Shown: positions 48,085 through 57,164 of the stretch, piece after piece
Position numbering within the stretch: the first letter of the stretch is position 1
Layout: each line of letters begins with the position of its first letter
Assembly (NCBI RefSeq): GCF_040892545.1
Contig: NZ_CP156079.1
Coordinates: forward strand, 3,631,501-3,695,500
DNA: 64,000 nt
Origin: Paracidovorax avenae
GTDB lineage: Bacteria > Pseudomonadota > Gammaproteobacteria > Burkholderiales > Burkholderiaceae_C
Direction of reading: 5' to 3'
Notes under the pieces: generated by a model
Told to the model about the DNA's origin: nothing
What the model saw: only the letters and a program-made list of their open reading frames with translations
Database searches by the model: none
Translations under genes and position numbers: made by a program

Positions 48085-48688
48085 GGCCCTGCCACCGCCC
48101 GAGCCGGTGCGCATCGGCATCGTGTCGGTGAGTGACCGCGCGAGCCGCGGCGTGTATGCGGACCAGGGCCTGCCCGCGCTGCGGCAATGGCTGGAGCAGG
48201 CGCTGCACAACCCGGTGCATTTCGAGGAGCGGCTCATCCCCGACGAGCAGGAGCGCATCAGCGCCACGCTCGTCGAGCTGGTGGACAGCGCAGGCTGCCA
48301 CCTGGTGCTGACCACCGGCGGCACCGGCCCCGCACCGCGCGACGTGACGCCCGAGGCCACGCTGGCCGTCGCGCACCGCGAAATGCCCGGCTTCGGCGAA
48401 CAGATGCGGCAGATCGGCCTGCGCTTCGTGCCCACGGCCATCCTCTCGCGGCAGGTGGCAGTCATCCGCAACGGCAGCCTGGTCATCAACCTGCCGGGGC
48501 AGCCCAAGGCCATCGCGGAGACGCTGGAAGGCCTGAAGGACGCCGACGGTGCAACGGCCGTGCCGGGCATCTTCGCCGCCGTGCCTTACTGCATCGACCT
48601 GATCGGCGGGCCCTACCTGGAGACGCGCGAGGCAGTGTGCAAGGCGTTCAGGCCCAAGGACGCACGCAGGCCGGCACGACCGGAGTGA
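48077..48688 (+). CDS. mogA: Molybdopterin adenylyltransferase
   Basis: A 203-residue MogA/MoaB-type enzyme that adenylates molybdopterin before molybdenum insertion; NasA in this window needs the cofactor. The MPT-binding fold is visible: RIGIVSVSDRASRGVYADQG, the LVLTTGGTGPAPRDVTPEAT nucleotide-binding motif and VINLPGQPKAIAETL. ATG 48077 is preferred over one six codons earlier because GGAGG stands 10 bases ahead. It overlaps the darP end, so the genes are cotranscribed, a pairing I regard as common in betaproteobacteria. Confidence 0.95.
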   Translation: MHEALPPPEPVRIGIVSVSDRASRGVYADQGLPALRQWLEQALHNPVHFEERLIPDEQERISATLVELVDSAGCHLVLTTGGTGPAPRDVTPEATLAVAHREMPGFGEQMRQIGLRFVPTAILSRQVAVIRNGSLVINLPGQPKAIAETLEGLKDADGATAVPGIFAAVPYCIDLIGGPYLETREAVCKAFRPKDARRPARPE

Positions 48689-48765
48689 ACCCGGGGCGCG
48701 CTGGGCTGGCGCGAACCTGAGCACGACAGTACCATGCGGCGCCCGGGCCCTCGCCCGCTCGATCC

Positions 48766-49809
48766 ATGCCCATGTCCACACTCCTTCTCGCACTGGTCCA
48801 GCTGGCCTTCCTCGTGGCCATCCTGGTGATGTTCTACCGCCACCGAGGCCTGAAGCGCCGCCAGGACGCACTGGTCCAGGAACTCAAAGGCGTGCAGTAC
48901 TGGCGCATCAACGTGGCCCGTCCGCGCTTTTTCCGCAGCTGGCTTCGCCTGCTGCCATTCGAAGGCAAGGGCGTGCTGATCGCCGAGGGCGACCATGCCG
49001 TGCGCATGAAAGGGTTCTGGAACCAGGACGGGCGCCCGTTCGACGTGCCGATCGACCTGCGCCACAGCCGTGCCGAATGGCTGGGCAACCGCAACCTGAG
49101 GGCGGGCAACCTGTACTGGGCGCAGCTGGAAACGCCGCGCGGCACCATCGTTTTCAGTGCGGACACGGGCATGAACGCGCTGCAGTCGCGCGAGGCGCTG
49201 TCGGACATCTTCCGCGCGGTCTTCACCGAACAGGAGCTCACCGAGGCGCAGACACAGGACTTCGCGCTCGAGAAGAACCCGCGCAGCGTGCTGGCGATGG
49301 CGCTGTTTTTCGGCCTGCTGTTCTTCGCGCTGATCGACACCTTCGCCATTTCACGGTTCGAACTCACCGATGCGCAGATCGGACGCATCCTGCGCCATCC
49401 GCTCACGTGGGCCGGCACCCTGGCGGCCGCTGCCGCGGGCTACCTGCTGACCTACCGGCACCTGCTGGGCGGCGACGTGCCCGCCCGCGAATCGCATGTA
49501 CTGGCCCTGATGCTGGTCGCCGTGATGGCCGGCAGCGCATTGCCACTGGCCAAGCGCATCGACCAGGTGCTCGCGCAGGCGCCGTCGCGCAACTACGACT
49601 ACCGGGTCATCGGCACCGCACGCCTCGAACCTGTCGATTCCACGCTGGGGCTGCCGGCCATGCGGTTCCCGCGGGCGAAGGAATACTGGGAGCAGTTTCC
49701 CGCCGGGTCGGTCTATCCCGTTCCGTACCTGCGCGGGCCGATGGGCCTGTGGCAGCTCGACCATGCGGCGTTCGACGCGCCGCTGCGCGCCTTCTACGAA
49801 AAGCGTTGA
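48766..49809 (+). CDS. Conserved hypothetical membrane protein
   Basis: A 347-residue protein of unknown function. A hydrophobic N-terminal anchor (LLLALVQLAFLVAILVMFY) is followed by a soluble part with a Trp/Arg/Gly-rich motif (VQYWRINVARPRFFRSWLRL, then FEGKGVLIAEGDHAVRMKGF). Two or three further spans lie at ~180-265 (VLAMALFFGLLFFALIDTFA, AGTLAAAAAGYLLTYRH, VLALMLVAVMAGSALPL). A tyrosine/proline-rich soluble domain closes it (RLEPVDSTLGLPAMRFPRAK). I cannot assign a family. It stands alone, convergent with cysE. A second ATG two codons in is possible. Confidence 0.75.
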   Translation: MPMSTLLLALVQLAFLVAILVMFYRHRGLKRRQDALVQELKGVQYWRINVARPRFFRSWLRLLPFEGKGVLIAEGDHAVRMKGFWNQDGRPFDVPIDLRHSRAEWLGNRNLRAGNLYWAQLETPRGTIVFSADTGMNALQSREALSDIFRAVFTEQELTEAQTQDFALEKNPRSVLAMALFFGLLFFALIDTFAISRFELTDAQIGRILRHPLTWAGTLAAAAAGYLLTYRHLLGGDVPARESHVLALMLVAVMAGSALPLAKRIDQVLAQAPSRNYDYRVIGTARLEPVDSTLGLPAMRFPRAKEYWEQFPAGSVYPVPYLRGPMGLWQLDHAAFDAPLRAFYEKR

Positions 49810-49827
49810 AGCCGGGGCACGCTCCGC

Positions 49828-50625
49828 CTACTTCCCCACCAGCGCGTTGAGCTTCTCTGCCTCGAACTGCTCGTTGCGGTTGGCGTCGCAAGGCACGCAG
49901 TCGCGGGCTTGCGGCGCGGCCTGGGAGAGCTTTTCGATGGCCGCCCAGAGCAGCGCGATCTGGCGCTCCTGCGACGAGGCGTTGTCGATCAGGCCGCGCA
50001 TCGCCTGCGAGAGCGGATCGTCTTCCTGCGTGACGCCGTAGGCGGAGAACGCACGGGCCTCCGGCCGTGGCGGACTGGCGGCTTCCGTGACGTCGGCGCT
50101 CTGCCCCGCCCTGGAAGGAATGATGCGCGCGGGAATGCCCACGGCCGTGGCACCGGCGGGCACGGGCTTGATGACCACGGCATTGCTGCCGATCTTCGCG
50201 CCGTCACCCACCTCGAAACCGCCCAGCACCTTCGCGCCCGCGCTGACGACCACGTCGCGGCCCAGCGTAGGGTGGCGCTTGGTGCCCTTGTAGAGGGACG
50301 TGCCGCCCAGGGTCACGCCCTGGTAGATGGTGCAGCCGTCGCCGATCTCGGCGGTCTCGCCCACCACCACGCCCATGGCGTGGTCGAAGAAGACGCGCTC
50401 GCCGATCTTCGCGCCGGGGTGGATCTCGATGCCGGTGAGCCAGCGCGCGAAATGCGAGATGAAGCGGCCGGGCCACTTGAGTCCGTGCGTCCAGCACCAG
50501 TGCGCAGGCCGGTGCAGCCAGATGGCATGCAGCCCCGGATAACAGGTGACCACCTCCCAGGTGCTGCGGGCCGCGGGGTCGCGGTCGAGAATGCACTGGA
50601 TGTCGGAGCGCAGGCGGTCGAACAT
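49828..50625 (-). CDS. cysE: Serine O-acetyltransferase
   Basis: Transfers acetyl from acetyl-CoA to L-serine, the first step to cysteine. The 265 residues form a left-handed beta-helix of hexapeptide repeats ([40 protein letters not shown]). The catalytic His/Asp region is [20 protein letters not shown]. The N-terminus is shorter than in E. coli CysE, as in the EpsC/SrpH subgroup. A variable C-terminal tail of ~80 residues (after ARIIPSRAG) is unusual; it may alter feedback by cysteine or contact with CysK. It follows trmJ with a 49-base gap, probably in one operon. Confidence 0.95.
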   Translation of the reverse strand: MFDRLRSDIQCILDRDPAARSTWEVVTCYPGLHAIWLHRPAHWCWTHGLKWPGRFISHFARWLTGIEIHPGAKIGERVFFDHAMGVVVGETAEIGDGCTIYQGVTLGGTSLYKGTKRHPTLGRDVVVSAGAKVLGGFEVGDGAKIGSNAVVIKPVPAGATAVGIPARIIPSRAGQSADVTEAASPPRPEARAFSAYGVTQEDDPLSQAMRGLIDNASSQERQIALLWAAIEKLSQAAPQARDCVPCDANRNEQFEAEKLNALVGK

Positions 50626-50674
50626 GGGGCGGGGGCTTCTTGGAATAAGCGCGGGGTGAAATCGGCCCTGCAGT

Positions 50675-51505
50675 CTAGCGCTTCGCCTGCGCCGCTTCCG
50701 ACATGGCCTTGGCGACACCGCGCAGGATGTGGATTTCCTCCGGGGTGGGTTGCGCGCGGTTGAAAAGCTGGTTGAGCCGCGGCATGAGCTTCTTGGGAGC
50801 TGCCGGGTCGAGGAAGCCGACATCCACCAGCGCGCGCTCCCAGTGCGCGAGCATGCCGGCCACCTGGGCAGCGTCGGCGGGCGCGGACACGGGCGCGGCG
50901 TCCCGCACGGGGAAGCCGCCGAGCGCAAGCCGCCATTCGTAGGCGATCACCTGGATGGCCGCGCCCAGGTTGAGCGAGCCGAAGCCGGGGTTGGTGGGAA
51001 TGGAGAGTGCGACATGGCAGCGGTACACGTCCTCGTTCGCCATGCCGAAGCGCTCGGAACCGAACAGGAAGGCCACCCCCGCCTCCCCGGCCGCATCCGC
51101 TGGCGCGGAGGCGGGATCGGCGTCCGTGGGTGGCACGGCCGCGCCCCCTTCCAGGGCCAGTTCGGCCAGGGGATGGCCCGCATCGGCGGACTGCCTGCGC
51201 GCCAGCCATTCGAAATGCTCGCGCGGCGAGCGCGTGGGCGGGCCGAAATCGCGCGGCGTCATCGCGGTCGCGCACAGGTGGCTGATGCCGTCCAGGGCCT
51301 CGTCCAGCGTGGCGACGATGCGGGCGTTCTCCAGCACGTCCAGTGCGCCGCTCGCGCGCTGGATGGTTTCCTCGCGCCGCAGCACGTTGGGCCAGCGCGG
51401 GGCCACCAGGACCAGGTCTCCGAAGCCCATGGTCTTCATGGCGCGGGCGGCGGCGCCGACGTTGCCGGCATGGCTGGTCTGGATGAGGATGAAACGGGTT
51501 TTCAT
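50675..51505 (-). CDS. trmJ: tRNA (cytidine/uridine-2'-O-) methyltransferase TrmJ
   Basis: A 276-residue SPOUT methyltransferase that modifies the ribose at position 32 of tRNA. The N-terminal motif is [20 protein letters not shown], followed by [19 protein letters not shown]. The SAM-binding knot appears as [20 protein letters not shown] and [20 protein letters not shown]. The C-terminal extension ([18 protein letters not shown]) is typical of TrmJ as opposed to TrmL. An inserted Ala/Pro/Asp-rich stretch of ~20 residues near 145-165 is variable. ATG 51505 leads straight into the conserved motif. cysE follows on the same strand, as in many Proteobacteria near iscR/suhB. Confidence 0.93.
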   Translation of the reverse strand: MKTRFILIQTSHAGNVGAAARAMKTMGFGDLVLVAPRWPNVLRREETIQRASGALDVLENARIVATLDEALDGISHLCATAMTPRDFGPPTRSPREHFEWLARRQSADAGHPLAELALEGGAAVPPTDADPASAPADAAGEAGVAFLFGSERFGMANEDVYRCHVALSIPTNPGFGSLNLGAAIQVIAYEWRLALGGFPVRDAAPVSAPADAAQVAGMLAHWERALVDVGFLDPAAPKKLMPRLNQLFNRAQPTPEEIHILRGVAKAMSEAAQAKR

Positions 51506-51616
51506 GGGAAGCTGCGCAGCGGAAAGGACGCGCGATTGTCGCCGCTGCGCCTTCCAGCGCTTCGCAACAGGGCGGAGCCGCACCGCCGCGGGCTCCGCCG
51601 TTGCCGCTACCCGTCC

Positions 51617-53251
51617 TCAGTGCATGGTGCGAGGCCGCTTGCTCCTGCGGTCGCCCACTTCGCCGTCAGGCTGCCCAGAGCCCTGCGGGACAGAATGCAA
51701 GGCAGACAGGTAGTCCGTGCGCCACTTGGCAAGGTCTTCCGTTTTCACGTTGTCCAATAGCCGCGAGTGGCGCTCCTTGCGCTCGTCCAGGCCCATGGAG
51801 AGCGCCGCTTCATAGGCTTGCGTGATGGCGGGACGGTCCGAAGGCGGCACGAGGATGGCATCCTTGAGCTGGTGCGATGCGCCCGCTCCTTCCGACAGCA
51901 CCAGCACGCCGGGATCCTGCGCGTTCTGTGTGGCCACGTATTCCTTGGAAACGAGGTTCATGCCGTCCGCCACGGACGTCACGACACCGACGCGGCTCAT
52001 GCGGTATATCTCCGGAAGGGCGTTGCGCTTGACCGACTTGTCGATATAGAGAATGGGCTGCCAGGAGGACGTTCCATGGCGCTTGTTGATGTCATCGACG
52101 AGCTTGCGCGTGTTGCGGGCCAGTTGCGCATAGGCCGGCACATTCTGACGGGACGGTGCACCGATCTGCACGAAGGTGACCTTTTCCGCAAGGTCGGGAC
52201 GACTGTCCAGGAGATCCCCCAGTGCCGACAACCTGTCCGGTATGCCCTTGGCATAGTCCAGCCGCTCCACCCCCACCATCAGCATGCGCCCCTGGTCCTT
52301 CTCGGACTTCACCTGGTCCAGTATCCAGTCGGAATCCGCATCCGGCTTCAGTTCCATCAGATTCTGGAAGTCGATGCCGATGGGGAAATGCTGGAGCTGG
52401 GTCTGCCGTCCGAAGGCTTTCAGCTCCTTGTCGCCCACGGCCTCGCCAACCCGCTCTTCACGCACATAGTCCCGGAGATGATCCACGTCCCGGGGGATCT
52501 GCATCCCGACAAGGTCATAGGAAAAAAGGGCCTGCATGAGCTCCTTGTGCTGGGGTATCTTCTTGAATACCTCCGGCGAGGGAAACGGGCTGTGGTTGAA
52601 AAAGCCGATTCTCTGCTTGCAGCCCAGGCGGCGAAGCTCTTCAGCCAGGGGTATGAGATGGCAATCATGGACCCAGAGGACGTCGTTGTCTTTCAGCAAG
52701 GGCGCCAACTGGGAGGCGAATATCTTGTTCACCTGTTTATAAACGCCATACTGACCCGGCCGAATGTCCGCCCATTGCGCGCTATTCTGCATGACGGGCC
52801 AGAGGACCGAGTTATAGAAGCCGGAATAATAATTATTGAATTGAGTCCGGCTCAGATCCATGCCCACCAGCGCGGATTTCCCGAACGTCTGGGTCTTGAT
52901 CTGGGGTGTGCCCGGCCTTCCCCCGATGTTTCCGCTCCAGCCCATCCACAGGCCCTCGTTGTCGTGCATCGTGTCGGCCAGGGCCACGGCCACTCCGCCG
53001 GCAGCGGGCTTGGACGGGTCCACCATGCGGTTCGAAATGACGACGAGACGACCCTGCGGGCTTGTCGAGGAACCGGCGCGGTGGGTATCTGGAGCAGATG
53101 CCTCCGCACGCCCGTTTCGGGACTGCAAGGCCGCGTGCGTGAGTGCCTGGCTGGAACGTGGGTGTTCGGGAGACCTTGCGGCATGGACCGGGTCCCCTGC
53201 CGTACCGGAGGAAACCGGATTGTGCGAAGCCTGGGATAATGGTTTGACCAT
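51617..53251 (-). CDS. otsA: Trehalose-6-phosphate synthase with N-terminal extension; candidate RipTPS-like type III effector
   Basis: A 544-residue GT20 glycosyltransferase making trehalose-6-phosphate from UDP-glucose and glucose-6-phosphate. Core motifs are intact: LVVISNRMVDPSKPAAGGVA, WMGWSGNIG, YNSVLWPVM, VLWVHDCHLIPLAEELRRLG, FFNHSPFPSPEVF, VGVERLDYAKGIPDR and VTSVADGMNLVSKEYVA. Unlike ordinary OtsA, the catalytic part starts only at ~68. Residues 1-67 are rich in Ser, Pro, Ala, His and Arg with few acids and no fold, as in type III secretion signals. No otsB is adjacent, and a low-GC gap precedes the gene. Known: Ralstonia solanacearum RipTPS is a type III effector with this activity. 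ATG 53251 has AAAGGAA 8 bases ahead. A plain metabolic OtsA remains possible. Confidence 0.85.
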   Translation of the reverse strand: MVKPLSQASHNPVSSGTAGDPVHAARSPEHPRSSQALTHAALQSRNGRAEASAPDTHRAGSSTSPQGRLVVISNRMVDPSKPAAGGVAVALADTMHDNEGLWMGWSGNIGGRPGTPQIKTQTFGKSALVGMDLSRTQFNNYYSGFYNSVLWPVMQNSAQWADIRPGQYGVYKQVNKIFASQLAPLLKDNDVLWVHDCHLIPLAEELRRLGCKQRIGFFNHSPFPSPEVFKKIPQHKELMQALFSYDLVGMQIPRDVDHLRDYVREERVGEAVGDKELKAFGRQTQLQHFPIGIDFQNLMELKPDADSDWILDQVKSEKDQGRMLMVGVERLDYAKGIPDRLSALGDLLDSRPDLAEKVTFVQIGAPSRQNVPAYAQLARNTRKLVDDINKRHGTSSWQPILYIDKSVKRNALPEIYRMSRVGVVTSVADGMNLVSKEYVATQNAQDPGVLVLSEGAGASHQLKDAILVPPSDRPAITQAYEAALSMGLDERKERHSRLLDNVKTEDLAKWRTDYLSALHSVPQGSGQPDGEVGDRRSKRPRTMH

Positions 53252-53605
53252 TGATTCATTCCTTTATTGAACGCAGTGCCCTTTTTCTATTTTGCAGGCA
53301 TTGCTCCGCAACGCACGCAACGATTCATGCAAGCACGGCACGTCGCAAATGCCTTGCCATGGATATTACCTCCAGGATCTTCGGTCACTCGGGGGCAATT
53401 CGAGTTCTTCAATCTCCTGGAATCCGTTTGCATGCAGCTTAATACTTTTCGATCGAATATTTCATGCAAAAATATAAATATCCATGATATTCTTCAGAAA
53501 TAATACTTCAATCAAACCATTCGCAGTTATTGAATCTTCTTCGCCTCGAAATCGGCCTGGCGAGCGCGTTCATGCGATGTCGTGTAGCATCCGCGCCCTC
53601 CCGCC
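53252..53605. other. AT-rich intergenic region upstream of the otsA-like gene
   Basis: A 354-base gap between the otsA-like gene and the divergent ABC transporter operon. It is much richer in A and T than the surroundings, especially 53420-53530. It must hold the promoters of both sides. I saw no PIP box with both halves at correct spacing on the minus strand; TTCGATCGAA (53450-53459) is a palindrome with only one half-site. No gene longer than a few dozen codons with a ribosome site was found. Confidence 0.6.
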
Positions 53606-54436
53606 ATGGATCACATCGCCGTCCACCACCTGTACAAGTCCTACCGCATCCACGAGCGCGACCCCGGCGTGCTCGGTGCGCTGCAGGCCCTGGCGCGCCC
53701 GCGCTACCGCACGGTGACGGCGCTGTCGGACGTGTCGTTCAGCCTGCAGCGCGGCGAGATGCTGGGCTTCATCGGTCCGAACGGCGCCGGCAAATCCACC
53801 ACGGTCAAGATCCTCTCGGGCATCCTGCGGCCCGACGGCGGCAGCGTGGCGATCGACGGGCGCGACCCCTTCGCCGAACGCGAGCGGCACGTCGGGCGCA
53901 TCGGCGTGGTGTTCGGGCAGCGCACCCAGTTGTGGTGGGACCTGCCGGTGGGTGACGGCTTCACGCTGCTGCGCGACATCTACCGCGTCGATCCGCAGCG
54001 CTTCGCCCGCACGCGCGACGAACTGGTGGCCCTGCTGCACCTGGAGCGCGTGCTCGACCAGCCCGTGCGCCAGCTGTCCCTGGGCCAGCGCATGCGCGCG
54101 GAAATCGCCGCGGCCCTGCTGCACGAGCCGGACATCCTCTTCCTGGACGAGCCGACCATCGGCCTGGATGCCCCCTCCAAGCTCGCGGTGCGCGACTTCG
54201 TGCGGCGGGCCAACCGGGAACGCGGCACCACAGTCCTGCTCACGACCCACGACATGCACGACATCGAAGCGCTGGCCGAACGGGTCATCGTGATCGGCCA
54301 CGGCCGGGTGCTGGCCGACTGCGGCGTGGACGCGCTGCGGGCCCAGGTGGTGGCCGCACGCCCGGACGACGAGGACATGACCATCGAGGCCGTGATCGCA
54401 CGCTTCTACGCGATGCACGGCGCGGCCGAAGGATGA
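53606..54436 (+). CDS. ABC transporter ATP-binding protein (ABC-2 type exporter)
   Basis: A 276-residue ATPase driving an ABC-2 exporter with the next two gene products. Walker A is GPNGAGKST (~57-65), the signature is LSLGQRMRAE, Walker B is ILFLDEPTIGLDAP, and the switch His is in TTHDMHD. The Q-loop region FGQRTQLWWDLPV is characteristic of a subgroup annotated as daunorubicin-type or antibiotic/multidrug exporters. The N-terminus contains an extra loop (RIHERDPGVLGALQALARP). It overlaps the first permease gene by four bases. The cargo is unknown. Confidence 0.92.
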   Translation: MDHIAVHHLYKSYRIHERDPGVLGALQALARPRYRTVTALSDVSFSLQRGEMLGFIGPNGAGKSTTVKILSGILRPDGGSVAIDGRDPFAERERHVGRIGVVFGQRTQLWWDLPVGDGFTLLRDIYRVDPQRFARTRDELVALLHLERVLDQPVRQLSLGQRMRAEIAAALLHEPDILFLDEPTIGLDAPSKLAVRDFVRRANRERGTTVLLTTHDMHDIEALAERVIVIGHGRVLADCGVDALRAQVVAARPDDEDMTIEAVIARFYAMHGAAEG

Positions 54437-55278
54437 CGGCAATGGCCCCGGCCGCGCTCCTGCGCCCCTACCGCGCGGCGTTCGCTTCGCGCTTCCTCGT
54501 GATGCTGCAGTACCGGGCCGCGGCCTGGGCCGGCTTTGTCACACAGTGCTGGTGGGGCGGCCTCAAGGCCATGGTCATGGCGGCGTTCTACGGCGGCGCG
54601 GCGGCCGCAGCGGCGCCGCTGTCGCTGGCGCAGGCCATCACCTACACCTGGCTGGCACAGGGGCTGTTCGCCCTGCTGCCCTGGAGCGCCGACCCGGAAC
54701 TGGCCCAGTCGGTGCGCACCGGGGCCGTGGCCTACGACCGGCTGCGGCCGGTGGACGCCTATGCGCTGTGGTTCGCCCGCTCCGCCGGGTGGCTCGCCGC
54801 GCGGGTGCTCCCGCGGGCGGCGCTCATGGCGGCCTTCACCGGGGTGGTCCTGCCGGCGGCCGGCCTGGACGCCTGGGCGCTGCAGCCCCCGGCCGGCTGG
54901 ATGGCGGCGGCAGCGTTCGCCCTGTCGCTGCTGCTGGCGCTGGTGCTCTCCACGGCATTCGTGATGCTGCTCAACGTGGTCACGGCGGCGGCGCTCAACG
55001 AGCGGGGTATCAACACCCTGGCCGGCCCGGTCGTCATCGTGTTCTCCGGCAACCTGCTGCCCCTGGCGCTGCTGCCCGACGGCTGGCAGGCCGCGCTGCT
55101 GCTGCAGCCGCTCGCGGGCATCGTGGACATTCCGGCGCGCATCTATTTCGGCCAGCTGTCGGGTACGGCAGCGGTGGCGGGGCTGGGCCTGCAGTGTTTC
55201 TGGGTGCTGGCGGCAGCGGGACTGGGCCGCGCCCTGCTGCAGCGCACCCTGCGCAACCTGGAGGTGCAAGGCGGATGA
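54433..55278 (+). CDS. ABC-2 type permease subunit 1
   Basis: A 281-residue inner-membrane protein with six predicted spans ([20 protein letters not shown] opens; [47 protein letters not shown] and [16 protein letters not shown] follow). The pattern fits the ABC-2/DUF990-like permeases that pair with a sister permease and one ATPase. It overlaps both neighbours by four bases (ATGA at each end), so the three proteins should be made in fixed ratio. It probably forms a heterodimeric channel with the next gene product. Confidence 0.9.
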   Translation: MTAMAPAALLRPYRAAFASRFLVMLQYRAAAWAGFVTQCWWGGLKAMVMAAFYGGAAAAAAPLSLAQAITYTWLAQGLFALLPWSADPELAQSVRTGAVAYDRLRPVDAYALWFARSAGWLAARVLPRAALMAAFTGVVLPAAGLDAWALQPPAGWMAAAAFALSLLLALVLSTAFVMLLNVVTAAALNERGINTLAGPVVIVFSGNLLPLALLPDGWQAALLLQPLAGIVDIPARIYFGQLSGTAAVAGLGLQCFWVLAAAGLGRALLQRTLRNLEVQGG

Positions 55279-56093
55279 AGCCACGGCCCATGGGATCGGC
55301 TGCGCTGTTCCTGCGCCTCGCGCTGGCATCGCTGAGCGGACAGGCACGCTACCCCGCGTCGGCGCTGATGCTCACCGTGGGCCAGGGCCTGGTGACGGCC
55401 ATCGAGGCGATGGCCGTCTGGGCGATGTTCCACCGGTTCGGCGACGTGCAGGGCTGGCGCATCGGCGAGGTGGCCGTGTTCTACGGGCTGGTGAACTGCA
55501 TGTTCGCCATCGCCGACGCCCTGGGCCGGGGCTTCGACACGCTGGGCACGCAGTTCCTCCGCACGGGGGCCTTCGACCGCCTGCTGTTGCGCCCGCGCCC
55601 GGTGTGGCTGCAGCTGATGGCCCACGATGTGCGCATCAGCCGCGCGGGGCGCCTGCTGCAGGGGCTCGCCGTTCTGGCCTTCGGCACGGTCCATGCCGAG
55701 GTCGCCTGGACGGCGCAGACGGTGGCGCTGGCCGTGTTCGCGGTGGCCGGCGGCGTGGCGCTGTTCCTGGGCATCCTGGTGCTGCAGGGGGCCCTCTCTT
55801 TCTGGACCACCGAGAGCCTGGAGGTCGCCAACGTGCTCACCTACGGGGGCGTGGAGGCAGCCCAGTACCCGCTGGCGCTGTATGCCCGCTGGCTGCGGTA
55901 CCTGCTCACGTTCGCCGTGCCGCTGGCCTGCGTGGCCTACTACCCCGTTCTGCCGATCCTGGGGCGGACCGATCCGCTCGGAGCGCCCGCCTGGGTGGGC
56001 TGGGTTTCACCGCTCGCGGGCTTCGCATTCCTCGCGGCGGCATTCGGCGCCTGGGGCCTCGGAATGCGGCGCCACGCATCCACGGGCAGCTGA
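55275..56093 (+). CDS. ABC-2 type permease subunit 2
   Basis: A 272-residue inner-membrane protein, again with about six spans. It includes [41 protein letters not shown] and the [20 protein letters not shown] motif typical of the DUF990/ABC-2 family. The second permease of the exporter. Its ATG overlaps the previous stop by four bases. It ends about 99 bases before suhB; a TAAAAT in that gap suggests that suhB has its own promoter. Confidence 0.9.
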   Translation: MKPRPMGSAALFLRLALASLSGQARYPASALMLTVGQGLVTAIEAMAVWAMFHRFGDVQGWRIGEVAVFYGLVNCMFAIADALGRGFDTLGTQFLRTGAFDRLLLRPRPVWLQLMAHDVRISRAGRLLQGLAVLAFGTVHAEVAWTAQTVALAVFAVAGGVALFLGILVLQGALSFWTTESLEVANVLTYGGVEAAQYPLALYARWLRYLLTFAVPLACVAYYPVLPILGRTDPLGAPAWVGWVSPLAGFAFLAAAFGAWGLGMRRHASTGS

Positions 56094-56191
56094 AATCCGG
56101 CAAGGGCGCTAAAATAGCCGGTTATCGCGCCTGCATCGCCGGGCGATCCTTCTTGCCGCCCCCTGCGGCGCCAGCTCCTTCCTCACAATTC

Positions 56192-57148
56192 ATGTCGTCC
56201 AATCTGCACCCCATGCTCAACGTGGCCATCAAGGCCGCTCGCGCCGCCGGCGCCATCATCAACCGCGCGGCGCTCGACGTCGAAGCGGTGCGCGTTTCGC
56301 AGAAGCAGATCAACGACTTCGTGACCGAGGTGGACCACGCGAGCGAGCAGGCCATCATCGAGACCCTGCTCACCGCCTATCCGGGCCACGGCATCCTCGC
56401 CGAGGAATCGGGCAGCCAATACGGCGCGAAGGATTCGGAATTCATCTGGGTCATCGACCCGCTGGACGGCACCACCAACTTCATCCACGGCTTTCCCGTC
56501 TATTGCGTGAGCATCGCGCTCATGGTGCGCGGCAAGGTCGAGCAGGCCGTCATCTACGACCCGACCCGCAACGACCTCTTCACGGCGACCAAGGGCCGCG
56601 GCGCCTACCTGAACGAGCGGCGCATCCGCGTGTCCAAGCGCACGCAGCTCAAGGAAAGCCTGCTGTCCACCGGCTTCCCGTTCCGCCCGGGCGACAATTT
56701 CAAGACCTACCTGCACATCATGTCCGACGTGATGCAGCGCACGGCCGGCCTGCGCCGCCCCGGCGCGGCCGCGCTGGACCTCGCCTACGTGGCGGCCGGC
56801 TTCACCGAAGGCTTCTTCGAGACGGGCCTGTCCATCTGGGACGTGGCGGCCGGCTCGCTGCTGGTGACCGAGGCCGGCGGCCTAGTGGGCAATTTCACGG
56901 GCGAGGCCGACTTCCTGGAGCAGCGCGAGTGCCTGGCGGCCACGCCGCGCATCTACGGCCAGCTGGTGCCGATCCTCTCCAAGTACAGCAAGTTCGCCAG
57001 CGCGGGCGACAAGGCTGCCGTGCGCCAGGCCGTGCGCAATGACACGCCGGCAGGAGAGGCCGTCGCGGCGGATGCCGATGTGGACGCGGAGTCCGCCCCG
57101 GCGCCCGAAGCAGAAGACGGACAGGCGGCGCCGCGCGCACCGTTCTGA
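56192..57148 (+). CDS. suhB: Inositol-1-monophosphatase SuhB
   Basis: A 318-residue lithium-sensitive-type phosphatase that also takes part in rRNA antitermination in E. coli. The metal-site motifs are [29 protein letters not shown] and the late [19 protein letters not shown], all intact. The N-terminus ([20 protein letters not shown]) is normal. The last ~55 residues are an extra acidic, Ala/Glu/Pro-rich tail beyond the family's usual ~267. ATG 56192 was chosen by the domain start. TAAAAT (56110-56115) may be its -10 box. Confidence 0.95.
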   Translation: MSSNLHPMLNVAIKAARAAGAIINRAALDVEAVRVSQKQINDFVTEVDHASEQAIIETLLTAYPGHGILAEESGSQYGAKDSEFIWVIDPLDGTTNFIHGFPVYCVSIALMVRGKVEQAVIYDPTRNDLFTATKGRGAYLNERRIRVSKRTQLKESLLSTGFPFRPGDNFKTYLHIMSDVMQRTAGLRRPGAAALDLAYVAAGFTEGFFETGLSIWDVAAGSLLVTEAGGLVGNFTGEADFLEQRECLAATPRIYGQLVPILSKYSKFASAGDKAAVRQAVRNDTPAGEAVAADADVDAESAPAPEAEDGQAAPRAPF

Positions 57149-57164
57149 ACGGCAGCGCCCGGCT

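Noticed and set aside
53400..53540. PIP box for the otsA-like gene
   Set aside because: TTCG half-sites occur in the AT-rich gap, but no second half lies 15-16 bases away.
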